Shown: positions 6,052 to 12,707, numbered from the stretch's first letter. The stretch is DNA of 26,629 nt from Sutterella sp. (GCA_019410445.1 DXSO01000011.1:1-26629); one strand, 5' to 3'. The notes: generated by a model from the letters alone, not told the origin. A program made the numbers and translations.

Positions 6052-6216
6052 ATGATGAAAGCTATTAAGAACTTTATGAACGACTGGTTTAAGACACTGG
6101 GTTATGCATGTACGTGTACTGCCGTTATTTACGGAAGCATGTATGCATGGAATAAGTGGAAGGAAAAACGAGCACTCAAGAAGATGAAAGAGAGCAATCT
6201 GGAGGATAATATCTGA
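6052..6216 (+). CDS. Small single-span membrane protein
   Basis: 54-aa protein with one hydrophobic helix near 17-34 (GYACTCTAVIYGSMYAW) followed by a basic tail (WKEKRALKKMKESN). GAAAGGAGAAAACCT precedes the ATG pair; an in-frame ATG at 6007 would lie in the promoter motif. It is the gene of the P6 cassette. No GAAA terminator follows; instead the sequence after the stop (GCCCTCTTA at 6226-6234, then TCTTTTTT) is complementary to the leader of the same transcript. Confidence 0.65.
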   Translation: MMKAIKNFMNDWFKTLGYACTCTAVIYGSMYAWNKWKEKRALKKMKESNLEDNI

Positions 6217-6266
6217 TAGATACACGCCCTCTTATCTTTTTTCATTTTATTTTTGGAGGTTGAACA

Positions 6267-6491
6267 ATGGAGGACATTATGATCATCCGCTCGGGCTTTA
6301 TGCGCCGTATCATCTCGCAGATCATCAACAAGGCGCTGAAAAAGCAGATGCCTGGCATTGAGGTGGAGCTGAAGGACATTCAGGCAAACTGGCTGGACAA
6401 GGAACAGAAGGTACATGTCCATCTGGAATTGGACGCCGACGTAACGAAGGCTCAGCTCAACACCATTTTGAAGAATGCCGGGGTGCTGTGA
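6267..6491 (+). CDS. Small soluble phage protein
   Basis: 74-aa protein. After a basic amphipathic N-terminus (MRRIISQIINKALKKQ) comes a beta-like stretch (GIEVELKDIQANWLDKEQ, VHVHLELDADV) and a helix (TKAQLNTILKNAG). I think I have seen this arrangement in Firmicutes phages, but no function is known. TTTTGGAGGTTGAACA forms the ribosome site. Its TGA stop abuts copy P7. Confidence 0.7.
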   Translation: MEDIMIIRSGFMRRIISQIINKALKKQMPGIEVELKDIQANWLDKEQKVHVHLELDADVTKAQLNTILKNAGVL

Positions 6492-6517
6492 CGCGAAATT
6501 TTCAGTGCGCTTTATGA
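6492..6517 (+). promoter_or_regulatory. Repeated promoter-like motif, copy P7, with 5' hairpin
   Basis: CGCGAAATTTTCAG then TGCGCTTTATGA: the only copy ending GA in place of GG, still 26 bp. TGAGA-TGGTTAG-TCTCA forms a hairpin at 6515-6531. Confidence 0.62.
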
Positions 6518-6558
6518 GATGGTTAGTCTCAGAATTATATTTTGGAGGTTGAACAATT

Positions 6559-6780
6559 ATGAAGAAAGCATTGAAAATTGGTATTATGGGAATAATTGGA
6601 TTTATGCTGTTTGTATATGGAGGACTGAACGGATACTGCATGGCATGGAGTAGACTCTATGATAGAGGAAACTACATTGGTGCAGACGGACTTTCTTATA
6701 TTACAAGGCATACTTTCAAACCCGTATTTGCCAAGTACGTGGACTTCTTTATAGCAAGTTATGCCAAATTGAAGAACTGA
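6559..6780 (+). CDS. Small N-terminally anchored membrane protein
   Basis: 73-aa protein with a transmembrane helix at about 5-26 (ALKIGIMGIIGFMLFVYGGL) and a polar remainder carrying aromatic residues (YCMAWSRLYDRGNYIGADG). Start set by TTTTGGAGGTTGAACAATT. The gene is AT-richer than its neighbours. It forms a complete cassette between P7 and terminator T5. No family recognised. Confidence 0.68.
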   Translation: MKKALKIGIMGIIGFMLFVYGGLNGYCMAWSRLYDRGNYIGADGLSYITRHTFKPVFAKYVDFFIASYAKLKN

Positions 6781-6785
6781 CTATG

Positions 6786-6820
6786 AGAGCTTACGAGAAA
6801 TCGTAGGCTCTTTTATTTTT
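6786..6820 (+). terminator. Rho-independent terminator, GAAA-tetraloop family (T5)
   Basis: GAGCTTACGA / TCGTAGGCTC pair over 10 bp around GAAA (6797-6800), followed by TTTTATTTTT. It closes the P7 cassette. Confidence 0.9.
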
Positions 6821-6840
6821 CAAAATGGAGGTTGATAGAA

Positions 6841-7137
6841 ATGACTGTGGCCGAACGAGAAGAAAAACGGCGACTTACAAAAATTAAGGAATTAACGTAT
6901 TTCACAGAGGCTCGAAATCACTTCTTTGATCGTCTGCGTTCCTACACGGGGAAGCAATCGATACTGTGTTCGGAGAACCCCGGATGGGATACGATTCGCA
7001 AGTGCGTGATGTGGACGTATGGTGAGTGCCTTGTGACCCATATGCCCGATGATAAAAAGGAAGAGGCCAATAAATTTGCAATTCAACTGATTGATCAGAT
7101 GTACGACAAACTCGAAGAACAGGAGGTTGAACAATGA
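6841..7137 (+). CDS. Small soluble protein of unknown function
   Basis: 98-aa charged helical protein, MTVAEREEKRRLTKIKELTY at the start and EEQEVEQ at the end. Start chosen at the ATG after TGGAGGTTGATAGAA. The stop overlaps the next gene's start by 4 bp (ATGA), so it is coupled to the two-span membrane protein downstream. A partner or assembly role with that protein is possible but unproven. Confidence 0.65.
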   Translation: MTVAEREEKRRLTKIKELTYFTEARNHFFDRLRSYTGKQSILCSENPGWDTIRKCVMWTYGECLVTHMPDDKKEEANKFAIQLIDQMYDKLEEQEVEQ

Positions 7138-7913
7138 AATTGACGAAAACATGCGCGAAATTCCTGCGCAAGCACGGCGGAACCATCCTGGCAGTGGCGG
7201 CATCCGTAGGTGTTGGGCTGACTGCTTATGAGACCCACAAGGCGGCTGTGAAGGCGACCACGCTCGTGGTCATGAACAAGGATGAGCCTATGACGAAGAA
7301 AGAGGTCGTGCAGGAGTGCTGGAAGTTTTATATTCCTGCGGCGGTCCTTGGCGGCGGCACCATCGCCTGCATCCTTGGCTCCAACACGCTGAACAAAAAG
7401 CAGATCGCAAGCCTGAGCGCGGCTTACATGGCGCTGGGCAAGAGCTACCAGCAGTACCGCAGGCAGGTGGCAGAGCGCATTGGTGCGGAGGAAGAGGAAA
7501 AGCTGCGGATGGAGGCTGCAAAGGAGACGAAAGCCGAAGATGTCCAGCGAGACAAGGACGGCGATGTCATCCGGCTGTTCTATGAGCCCGCCTCAAAAAG
7601 ATATTTTCATGCCACGATGTCCCGGGTCATTGAGGCATCTTATTACTTTAACCGGGAGCTGGCCACGAACGGCTGCATCTCGGTAAACGAGTGGTGCAAT
7701 TATCTCTGCGCCGACGAACTGACCATAACACCCGAAGGCGACCAGATGGGGTGGTGCCTTGACCAGCTGATCTATGACTTGGACGCCTACTGGATGGATT
7801 TTGAGTACGACAAGCAGATGACCGACGACGGGTTGGAGTGCTATTATCTGGCACCGGCGCTTGACCCGGTAGAAAACTATCTTGATTATACGGAGGATAC
7901 CTATCATGCATAA
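7134..7913 (+). CDS. Two-span membrane protein, paralogue 1 of 3 (DUF6353-like)
   Basis: 259-aa protein. The N-terminus has a hydrophobic segment near 13-32 (HGGTILAVAASVGVGLTAY), then a second at about 67-85 (YIPAAVLGGGTIACILGSNT). After that come SLSAAYMALGKSYQQYRRQV and a soluble C-terminal domain with FYEPASKRYF, NRELATNGCISVNEW and GDQMGWCLDQL. The same scheme recurs in the genes at 8441 and 10361: TM, charged linker, TM, AAY..L..S...Y/F, then the GxLxGW motif. I recognise it as a Firmicutes phage family that I believe is DUF6353. The function is unknown. The protein is probably anchored with its C-terminal domain in the cytoplasm. Confidence 0.8.
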   Translation: MKLTKTCAKFLRKHGGTILAVAASVGVGLTAYETHKAAVKATTLVVMNKDEPMTKKEVVQECWKFYIPAAVLGGGTIACILGSNTLNKKQIASLSAAYMALGKSYQQYRRQVAERIGAEEEEKLRMEAAKETKAEDVQRDKDGDVIRLFYEPASKRYFHATMSRVIEASYYFNRELATNGCISVNEWCNYLCADELTITPEGDQMGWCLDQLIYDLDAYWMDFEYDKQMTDDGLECYYLAPALDPVENYLDYTEDTYHA

Positions 7914-8076
7914 AATCAACTGGTGGAAAGTGGCAAGCATCGCACTGCTGGCAGGAAGCGCACTGCTGGGCTTTGGGCATGACCTGATCGAGGACCAGAA
8001 GAGCGAGGACGAACTGCGCGACATGGTGCAGGAAGAAGTGCAGCGTCAGCTGGCTGAAAAGAACAGCACGAACTGA
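7906..8076 (+). CDS. Small single-span membrane protein
   Basis: 56-aa protein, MHKINWWKVASIALLAGSAL, with a transmembrane helix at 7-24 and an acidic coiled tail (EDELRDMVQEEVQRQLAEKN). The pattern of WK plus helix plus EEVxRxLAEK recurs in phage small membrane proteins. CGGAGGATACCTATC is the ribosome site, and the start overlaps the preceding stop by 8 bp, so the two are co-translated. Its TGA stop abuts copy P8. Confidence 0.72.
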   Translation: MHKINWWKVASIALLAGSALLGFGHDLIEDQKSEDELRDMVQEEVQRQLAEKNSTN

Positions 8077-8102
8077 CGCGAAAAATTCAGTCTGCTTTAT
8101 GG
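8077..8102 (+). promoter_or_regulatory. Repeated promoter-like motif, copy P8 (consensus copy)
   Basis: CGCGAAAAATTCAG, TC, TGCTTTATGG: matches the consensus at every position. TGGA-agaaga-TCCA forms a short hairpin directly at the predicted start. Confidence 0.72.
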
Positions 8103-8141
8103 AAGAAGATCCAAACTGAACAAATAAAGGAGATTTGAATT

Positions 8142-8366
8142 ATGTATAATCGCAACTATTACGCTCAGGTGGATGATGCTATGATGAAGTTATGGAAGGA
8201 CTTCGGCAGGAGACTGCTGCGCGTGCTGGATGGCACGATGCGGTATGTGCTGACCCTGCCGATTCGGCTGTACGAATACATCTACGACACCATCTCCGGA
8301 GAACTGGAAAGTCAGCGTGGAAGCAGGATTCGGTTTCAGAACTTGAAACGGGATGGACACATCTGA
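8142..8366 (+). CDS. Small basic amphipathic protein
   Basis: 74-aa protein, MYNRNYYAQVDDAMMKLWKD, then RRLLRVLDGTMRYVLTLPIRL and an Arg-rich end. The middle part is amphipathic and could lie on the membrane, but there is no clear transmembrane helix. AAAGGAGATTTGAATT precedes the start. It is the single gene of the P8 cassette, followed by T6 nine bases after the stop. No family recognised. Confidence 0.65.
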   Translation: MYNRNYYAQVDDAMMKLWKDFGRRLLRVLDGTMRYVLTLPIRLYEYIYDTISGELESQRGSRIRFQNLKRDGHI

Positions 8367-8375
8367 AAAAGGCGG

Positions 8376-8410
8376 GAGCTGTAGAGAAATCTACGGCTCT
8401 TTCTTTTTAT
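8376..8410 (+). terminator. Rho-independent terminator, GAAA-tetraloop family (T6)
   Basis: GAGCTGTAGA / TCTACGGCTC pair over 10 bp around GAAA (8386-8389), followed by TTTCTTTTTAT. It closes the P8 cassette. Confidence 0.9.
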
Positions 8411-8440
8411 AAACCCATTGATATTTTTGGAGGTACGAAC

Positions 8441-9229
8441 ATGAACTTGAAAGCACTGACCAAAACAGCGAGGAAGACCCTCAGCCGGAACAGCTCGAAG
8501 ATCTTACTGGGCTTAGGCATCGCAGGCGCGTTTACGGCGGTCGGCTTTGCCATCTCGGCAACGCCCAAGGCCATGATCCTTCTGGAGGAAAAAAAGCAGG
8601 AGCTGGGAGTCGAGAAGCTGGACGCCAAGACCATCATCAAGACGGCAGCGCCGGTGTACATCCCCACAGCCATCTCTATGGGCATCTCGACCGGCTGCAT
8701 CATCGCAGCGAGCAGCGTCAACGACCGGAGAAACGCTGCGCTGGCGGCAGCTTACACCATGTCGGAGACGGCTCTGCGGAGCTTTCAGGACAAGGTCGTC
8801 GAGACGGTCGGGCCGGAGAAGGCGAAGGAGATCAAGGAAGCTGTCGCGCTGGACAATATGGCGAAATGCCCGGAGCCGAAGAATCCTCCTGTGGCAACGC
8901 CCCAGAAGCCCGGCGTCGGCAACGACTTTTATAACGAACCGGTCAAATGCTGGGAGAGCCTTTCCGGGACATACTTTTTCACGTCCAGAAACATGCTGGA
9001 AAAAGCCGTCAACGGCGTGAACAAGCAGCTGCTCAGCGATTTCCGGGTCACCGAAAACGACCTGTTCGACTATCTGGGCATCGACCACAACAGGAACGGC
9101 GACCTTCTGGGCTGGGACACGGAAACGACTCTGGAAATCAGCACCTTCTATACATCGAAACTGGATGAGGATGGAACGCCCTGTCTTGTGCTGGATTACA
9201 GCACTCCTCCCAAGTGGCTGGGGTATTGA
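8441..9229 (+). CDS. Two-span membrane protein, paralogue 2 of 3 (DUF6353-like)
   Basis: 262-aa protein; start at the ATG after TTTTTGGAGGTACGAAC. Hydrophobic segments lie near 19-38 (KILLGLGIAGAFTAVGFAIS) and 73-92 (YIPTAISMGISTGCIIAASS), then NAALAAAYTMSETALRSFQD and a C-terminal domain with VKCWESLSGTYFF, NRNGDLLGWD and a Thr/Tyr-rich end. Linker and C-terminal domain differ strongly from the paralogues at 7134 and 10361, suggesting old duplications. Paralogue 1 and this gene are separated by the P8 cassette. Unknown function; a role at the membrane, such as sensing or superinfection control, would be speculation. Confidence 0.8.
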   Translation: MNLKALTKTARKTLSRNSSKILLGLGIAGAFTAVGFAISATPKAMILLEEKKQELGVEKLDAKTIIKTAAPVYIPTAISMGISTGCIIAASSVNDRRNAALAAAYTMSETALRSFQDKVVETVGPEKAKEIKEAVALDNMAKCPEPKNPPVATPQKPGVGNDFYNEPVKCWESLSGTYFFTSRNMLEKAVNGVNKQLLSDFRVTENDLFDYLGIDHNRNGDLLGWDTETTLEISTFYTSKLDEDGTPCLVLDYSTPPKWLGY

Positions 9230-9245
9230 TATTTTGAGACCCCGG

Positions 9246-9271
9246 CGCGAAAAATTCAGCTTGCTTTATGG
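9246..9271 (+). promoter_or_regulatory. Repeated promoter-like motif, copy P9
   Basis: CGCGAAAAATTCAG, CT, TGCTTTATGG: consensus copy. GGAG-GTAATA-CTCC forms a hairpin at 9270-9283. Confidence 0.72.
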
Positions 9272-9321
9272 AGGTAATACTCCGACATTATAAACTTATT
9301 TATAAGAAAGAGGTAACAAAA

Positions 9322-9657
9322 ATGGACGAAATGAACAACGTGACTATGGAGAACGAGACTTCTATGATGGAGAACGCTCCTGTTGAGAACTTGGTTCCCG
9401 TTGAGGCGGAGAACTATACTTCGGACTGCGACTGTGAGAGCAATGCAAACCTCGATCTTGGCAAGATCGTCAAGATCGGCGTTGGTGCTGCGCTGCTCAT
9501 CGGCGCTGGTGTGAAGTATGGCATCCCTGCTGCAAAGAAGGGTTTCAAGCACATCAAGGAGAAGATGGCCAGCAAGAAGGCGAAGAAGGACGAGGTCATC
9601 GACGTGGAGTCGACGGATGTGACTTCTGACGAGGAAACTTGTGAAGAGGAGAACTAA
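9322..9657 (+). CDS. Acidic single-span membrane protein
   Basis: 111-aa protein. Residues 1-50 are very acidic with many Met, Asn and Glu (MENETSMMENAPVENLVPVE); a transmembrane helix lies near 54-72 (IVKIGVGAALLIGAGVKYGI); a Lys-rich stretch (KKGFKHIKEKMASKKAKK) and a second acidic tail follow. Start set by AAAGAGGTAACAAAA; an in-frame ATG at 9268 lies inside the promoter motif. Gene of the P9 cassette, closed by T7. The charge layout suggests both ends bind partners, but no family is recognised. Confidence 0.7.
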   Translation: MDEMNNVTMENETSMMENAPVENLVPVEAENYTSDCDCESNANLDLGKIVKIGVGAALLIGAGVKYGIPAAKKGFKHIKEKMASKKAKKDEVIDVESTDVTSDEETCEEEN

Positions 9658-9671
9658 TGTCAGATAAAGCG

Positions 9672-9710
9672 AGAGCTGTAGAGAAATCTGCAGCTCTTAC
9701 TTTTTTATTT
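9672..9710 (+). terminator. Rho-independent terminator, GAAA-tetraloop family (T7)
   Basis: AGAGCTGTAGA / TCTGCAGCTCT pair over 11 bp around GAAA (9683-9686), followed by TACTTTTTTATTTT. Last terminator of the cassette zone. Confidence 0.9.
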
Positions 9711-9727
9711 TGAAAAGGAGAAGCATA

Positions 9728-10339
9728 ATGGCACAGGTGGATATGCCCAAGAATGATTTCAATACGGCCCAGGGCGAACCCAAGAAGAAGTTCGACAAGG
9801 TCGTAAGGGGAAAGGTCACGCTCAAGGAGCAGAACGACATCCAGAAGATCGCCAATGATTTTCTTGCAGAGGACCTCAAGACCGTCAAAGACCGCATCAT
9901 CGCGGAGTATCTAATCCCGATGCTGAAGAACGGGCTTTGCAGCATCTTTAATTCCGCCATCAACATCGCTCTCTGGGGCGATGACCGCAGCCGCAGCTCG
10001 TCTACGAATTACAGCAGCTCCAGCCGGCAGCGTAACAGCTACGATCGCTACTATCAAGACGGGCAGAGCAGCCGCCCTGGAACATCCGGACGCCCGGCAA
10101 GAACGCTTCAGAATCTGGATTTCGAAGTGCGCTACGACGCAGACGGCACACTGAACGAGATGTACGATGCCCTGCGCAAGTACAAGCAGGTGTCTGTAGG
10201 CGACCTGTGGGACATGATGGGTGTCTCGAACGAGTCCACCGACTACAATTACGGCTGGTACAACCTCGATGGAGCGTACATCAAGGGCATCCCGGGCGGG
10301 TACCGCCTTGTTCTGCCCCGTCCGATTCCCCTCAGCTGA
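9728..10339 (+). CDS. Conserved phage protein of unknown function
   Basis: 203-aa protein, start set by AAAAGGAGAAGCATA. The N-terminal half is helical (IQKIANDFLAEDLKTVKDRI, IAEYLIPMLKNGLCSIF); a Ser/Arg-rich flexible linker spans about 85-120; the C-terminal half has VRYDADGTLNEMYDAL, VSVGDLWDMMGV and the end motif YGWYNLDGAYIKGIPGGYRL..PRPIPL. I know this combination of helical domain, low-complexity linker and YGW..L..A.......G..L.LPR from many Firmicutes phages. The function is unknown. It sits directly before paralogue 3 of the two-span family. Confidence 0.8.
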   Translation: MAQVDMPKNDFNTAQGEPKKKFDKVVRGKVTLKEQNDIQKIANDFLAEDLKTVKDRIIAEYLIPMLKNGLCSIFNSAINIALWGDDRSRSSSTNYSSSSRQRNSYDRYYQDGQSSRPGTSGRPARTLQNLDFEVRYDADGTLNEMYDALRKYKQVSVGDLWDMMGVSNESTDYNYGWYNLDGAYIKGIPGGYRLVLPRPIPLS

Positions 10340-10360
10340 GATAGAAAGGATTGATATTTT

Positions 10361-11347
10361 ATGAAAATTCTGAACAGCATCAAGAAAGATGAAATCGTCA
10401 ACGCTGTGACTCGCACGGCGTCCAAGTACGGCTACAGGCTCAAGAAGGCCAGCCCGACCATTATGATCATCAGTGCGGCAGTCTGCGGTGTTACGGCTAC
10501 TGTTATGGCCTGCAAGGCGACCATCAAGGCACAGGACATCATCGAAGAGCATAAGGCCGACGTCGCAACGATCCATAAGGCAAAGGAGCAGATCGAGAAC
10601 GGCCAGATCATCCTGAACAAGGATGAGACATATACCGAAGAGGATGTCAAGAAGGACATCACGGCCGTCTACATCCAGACCGGCGTGAAGCTCGCCAAGG
10701 CATATGCTCCCGCTGTGAGTCTCGGCGCGATCGCACTCGGCTGCATGTTCGGCTCTCACACTATCATGAGCAAGCGGAATGCAACCCTCACGGCTGCCTA
10801 CATCGCTCTGGACAAGACCTTCAACGAGTACAAGTCCCGCGTTACCGAGCGCTTCGGCGACCGTATCCAGCATGAGCTCGAGCACAATATCAAAGCAGTT
10901 GAAGTCGAGTCCACTGCGAAGAAGGATGATGGCACCGAGGAGGTCATCAAAGAGTACAAAGACATTGCCTCCAAGCATGAGAGCCCTTACAGTCTCCTGT
11001 TCGACGAGAGCGTCGATACATGGCAGCCCGATGCAGACCTGAACCGAAACTACCTGCTCATGGTCGAGAGCGCTGCCAACAAGCGGCTCAAGACGCAGGG
11101 GCATCTTTTCCTGAACGAAGTGCTTTCCATGATCGGCACCTATGGCGGCGTCACTATGCGGAGACCCGAAGGTCAGCTCGTGGGTTGGCTTTACGACCCG
11201 AACGACCCGACAAAGCAGAACTGCGTTGACTTTCATGTCACCAACTATGCTCTCGGAAAAGAACAGCTCAACAACTTCATCGATGGCTGGGAGCGTTCTG
11301 TCATGATCGTGTTCAACTGCGACGGCGTCATCATAGACAAGATCTGA
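10361..11347 (+). CDS. Two-span membrane protein, paralogue 3 of 3 (DUF6353-like)
   Basis: 328-aa protein, the longest of the three. Hydrophobic segments at about 31-50 (PTIMIISAAVCGVTATVMAC) and 113-132 (YAPAVSLGAIALGCMFGSHT), then ATLTAAYIALDKTFNEYKSR, a charged linker, SLLFDESVDTWQPDADLNRN and the family motif EGQLVGWLYDPNDP near 268. It ends in VMIVFNCDGVIIDKI. Length and coding of the linker between the two helices are greater than in the other copies. The start follows GAAAGGA with a TGATATTT octamer between ribosome site and ATG. Probably membrane-anchored; function unknown. Confidence 0.82.
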   Translation: MKILNSIKKDEIVNAVTRTASKYGYRLKKASPTIMIISAAVCGVTATVMACKATIKAQDIIEEHKADVATIHKAKEQIENGQIILNKDETYTEEDVKKDITAVYIQTGVKLAKAYAPAVSLGAIALGCMFGSHTIMSKRNATLTAAYIALDKTFNEYKSRVTERFGDRIQHELEHNIKAVEVESTAKKDDGTEEVIKEYKDIASKHESPYSLLFDESVDTWQPDADLNRNYLLMVESAANKRLKTQGHLFLNEVLSMIGTYGGVTMRRPEGQLVGWLYDPNDPTKQNCVDFHVTNYALGKEQLNNFIDGWERSVMIVFNCDGVIIDKI

Positions 11348-11371
11348 GATTGATATTTCGGAGGGATAGCT

Positions 11372-11461
11372 ATGACCAGAATTGTAAAGAGACTCTCTTA
11401 TGTGTTCGCAGTCATGGCCGGGGTGTGCTTTGCTTCCGGTCTGGCTGTTCTCGCGGAGTGA
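11372..11461 (+). CDS. Membrane micro-protein, 29 aa
   Basis: 29-aa protein, MTRIVKRLSYVFAVMAGVCF then ASGLAVLAE. A basic start and one short hydrophobic helix. CGGAGGGATAGCT is a strong ribosome site 7 bases upstream, and the next gene begins 13 bp after the stop, which argues for a real gene. No family recognised. A TGATATTT octamer precedes the ribosome site. Confidence 0.55.
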   Translation: MTRIVKRLSYVFAVMAGVCFASGLAVLAE

Positions 11462-11474
11462 AAGGGACGTTGCT

Positions 11475-11642
11475 ATGGACAGTTTGGAAAACGTATTCCT
11501 GTTTCTGGACTATCTGACCGACACGAAACGTAAGCGGCATGTCGTGGGAGGCGTTCTTATGAGCGTCTCCCTTTTCTTTGGCGGACTGGCGTTTACCTTT
11601 ATGAGCATAAAAGGAGAAGACAATGAACAGAACGATTCGTGA
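11475..11642 (+). CDS. Small single-span membrane protein
   Basis: 55-aa protein, MDSLENVFLFLDYLTDTKRK, then a transmembrane helix at about 24-43 (VVGGVLMSVSLFFGGLAFTF) and a polar tail. Start at the ATG after AAAGGGACGTTGCT. It overlaps the next gene by 20 bp in another frame, typical of coupled phage genes. No family recognised. Confidence 0.65.
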   Translation: MDSLENVFLFLDYLTDTKRKRHVVGGVLMSVSLFFGGLAFTFMSIKGEDNEQNDS

Positions 11643-12156
11643 TATTTTGTTCTTCGGAGCGGGCGTCAGCACCGGCGTGTGTATCATGCATACCCTGTTC
11701 CAGAAGAAGTATCGGGATTACTATGACGAGCGGTATGAGACTGATCGCCGCCATCTCCAGGAGAGGGAAGCCGATATGGAAAAGGAAATCGAAGAGAAAG
11801 CCACCCAGAAGAGCTTCGAGCAGCTGGCCGGGAAGTATCGGACGGAGTCTGACCCGGAGGTGAACGAGGACCACGAGTCGATCGAGATCATTCAGCCGGA
11901 CGATTTCGGCGGGGATGATGAATACGAGACCTGTTTCCTCTCGTACTACAGCGACGGAAAGCTCGTTATCGACGGCGAGGACACTCCCCTTGACGAGGAC
12001 TCTGTCGCGGATATGATCGGCACGGAGGCGCTGAAGAACTTCGGGGTGTATATGCCGAGCACAGTACATGTCCGGAACCACAAGTATATGAAGGACTACG
12101 AGATCCTTCAGGTCCGGCAGAACTTCTGCGACGTATATCAGAATGAGGAGGACTAA
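11623..12156 (+). CDS. Membrane-anchored acidic phage protein
   Basis: 177-aa protein with an N-terminal helix at 7-25 (DILFFGAGVSTGVCIMHTLF), a charged coiled region (YDERYETDRRHLQEREADME), then a globular domain carrying IEIIQPDDFGGDDEYETCFL, SYYSDGKLVIDGEDTPLDED, ADMIGTEALKNFGVYM, STVHVRNHKYMKDYEIL. This order is a known Firmicutes phage pattern of unknown function: PEEF, Y..LTYYADGVL.D, IG..AL..FG, V.VRN....DYE. Start set by AAAAGGAGAAGACA. The stop TAATG is shared with the next start. Confidence 0.8.
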   Translation: MNRTIRDILFFGAGVSTGVCIMHTLFQKKYRDYYDERYETDRRHLQEREADMEKEIEEKATQKSFEQLAGKYRTESDPEVNEDHESIEIIQPDDFGGDDEYETCFLSYYSDGKLVIDGEDTPLDEDSVADMIGTEALKNFGVYMPSTVHVRNHKYMKDYEILQVRQNFCDVYQNEED

Positions 12157-12707
12157 TGATATTTTCGAGTCTGGCGGAGCAGTATTATGACTGGCTCTAC
12201 AAAAGTGTGTGCGGTGAATGGGAGCCCCGGAACCTCTCATTTCACCGGCTCCTGATGTTTCTTTATAACAGAAACTATGTTCCGGCCTGTGAGATGGATA
12301 TTTCCAGAGCAGCAGACGGCACGAATCTCCGGTATCGTTTCGCAACGGAGAATGATATTTCTTACGCAAGGATCGATTCGGCGTTTACGGGCATCCCGTG
12401 CAGCATGCTCGAGATGATGGTTGGGCTTTCCATCCGGATCGAGGAGCATATCCTGGAGGACTCTTCGGCCGGGAAGAGAACAGGGCAGTGGTTCTGGAAC
12501 ATGGTCGTCAGCCTCGGTCTGGCTGCTATGGATGACCAGCGCTTCGACGAAGAGCGGGCAGAATCCGTCATTGAGCGATTCAGCAGAAGAGACTATAAGC
12601 CGAATGGTGCCGGCGGGCTCTTCACGCTTTCCAGGCCCACCGAAGACATGCGCACTATTGATATTTGGTATCAGCTCATGGGCTGGCTGGCGGAAAATGA
12701 AGCCTGA
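12156..12707 (+). CDS. Conserved phage protein of unknown function
   Basis: 183-aa soluble protein; start ATGATATTT overlaps both the preceding stop (TAATG) and a TGATATTT octamer. Recognisable pattern: FHRLLMFLYNRNYVPACEMD, DGTNLRYRF, CSMLEMMVGLSIRIEEHIL, QWFWNMVVSLGLAAM, GGLFTLSRPTEDMRTIDIWY. I have seen CS.LEML..L..R.E...W.M..NLGL...GGLFPL in many Firmicutes phages, always without function. Residues are mostly helical. It is co-translated with the membrane-anchored gene upstream. Confidence 0.8.
   Translation: MIFSSLAEQYYDWLYKSVCGEWEPRNLSFHRLLMFLYNRNYVPACEMDISRAADGTNLRYRFATENDISYARIDSAFTGIPCSMLEMMVGLSIRIEEHILEDSSAGKRTGQWFWNMVVSLGLAAMDDQRFDEERAESVIERFSRRDYKPNGAGGLFTLSRPTEDMRTIDIWYQLMGWLAENEA

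Noticed and set aside
7155..7180. CGCGAAATTCCTGCGC as a further promoter copy
   Set aside because: The right half TGCTTTATGG is missing and it lies inside the coding start of a two-span membrane protein.
9268..9321. Upstream ATG codons at 3166, 6007 and 9268 as gene starts
   Set aside because: Each ATG is the ATGG of the promoter motif itself; the ribosome sites point to the ATGs further downstream.
10352..10359. TGATATTTT as an extended -10 promoter (TGn-TATTTT)
   Set aside because: No -35 boxes at 17 bp were found for most copies, and many copies sit inside genes or between ribosome site and ATG, where a start would remove the ribosome site. One exception, at 25977-26005, was kept as a normal promoter.
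9911..11236. Minus-strand open frame of 441 codons
   Set aside because: Antisense to two conserved genes; composition (Val/Leu/Asp-rich) is what the complement of their codon use gives.
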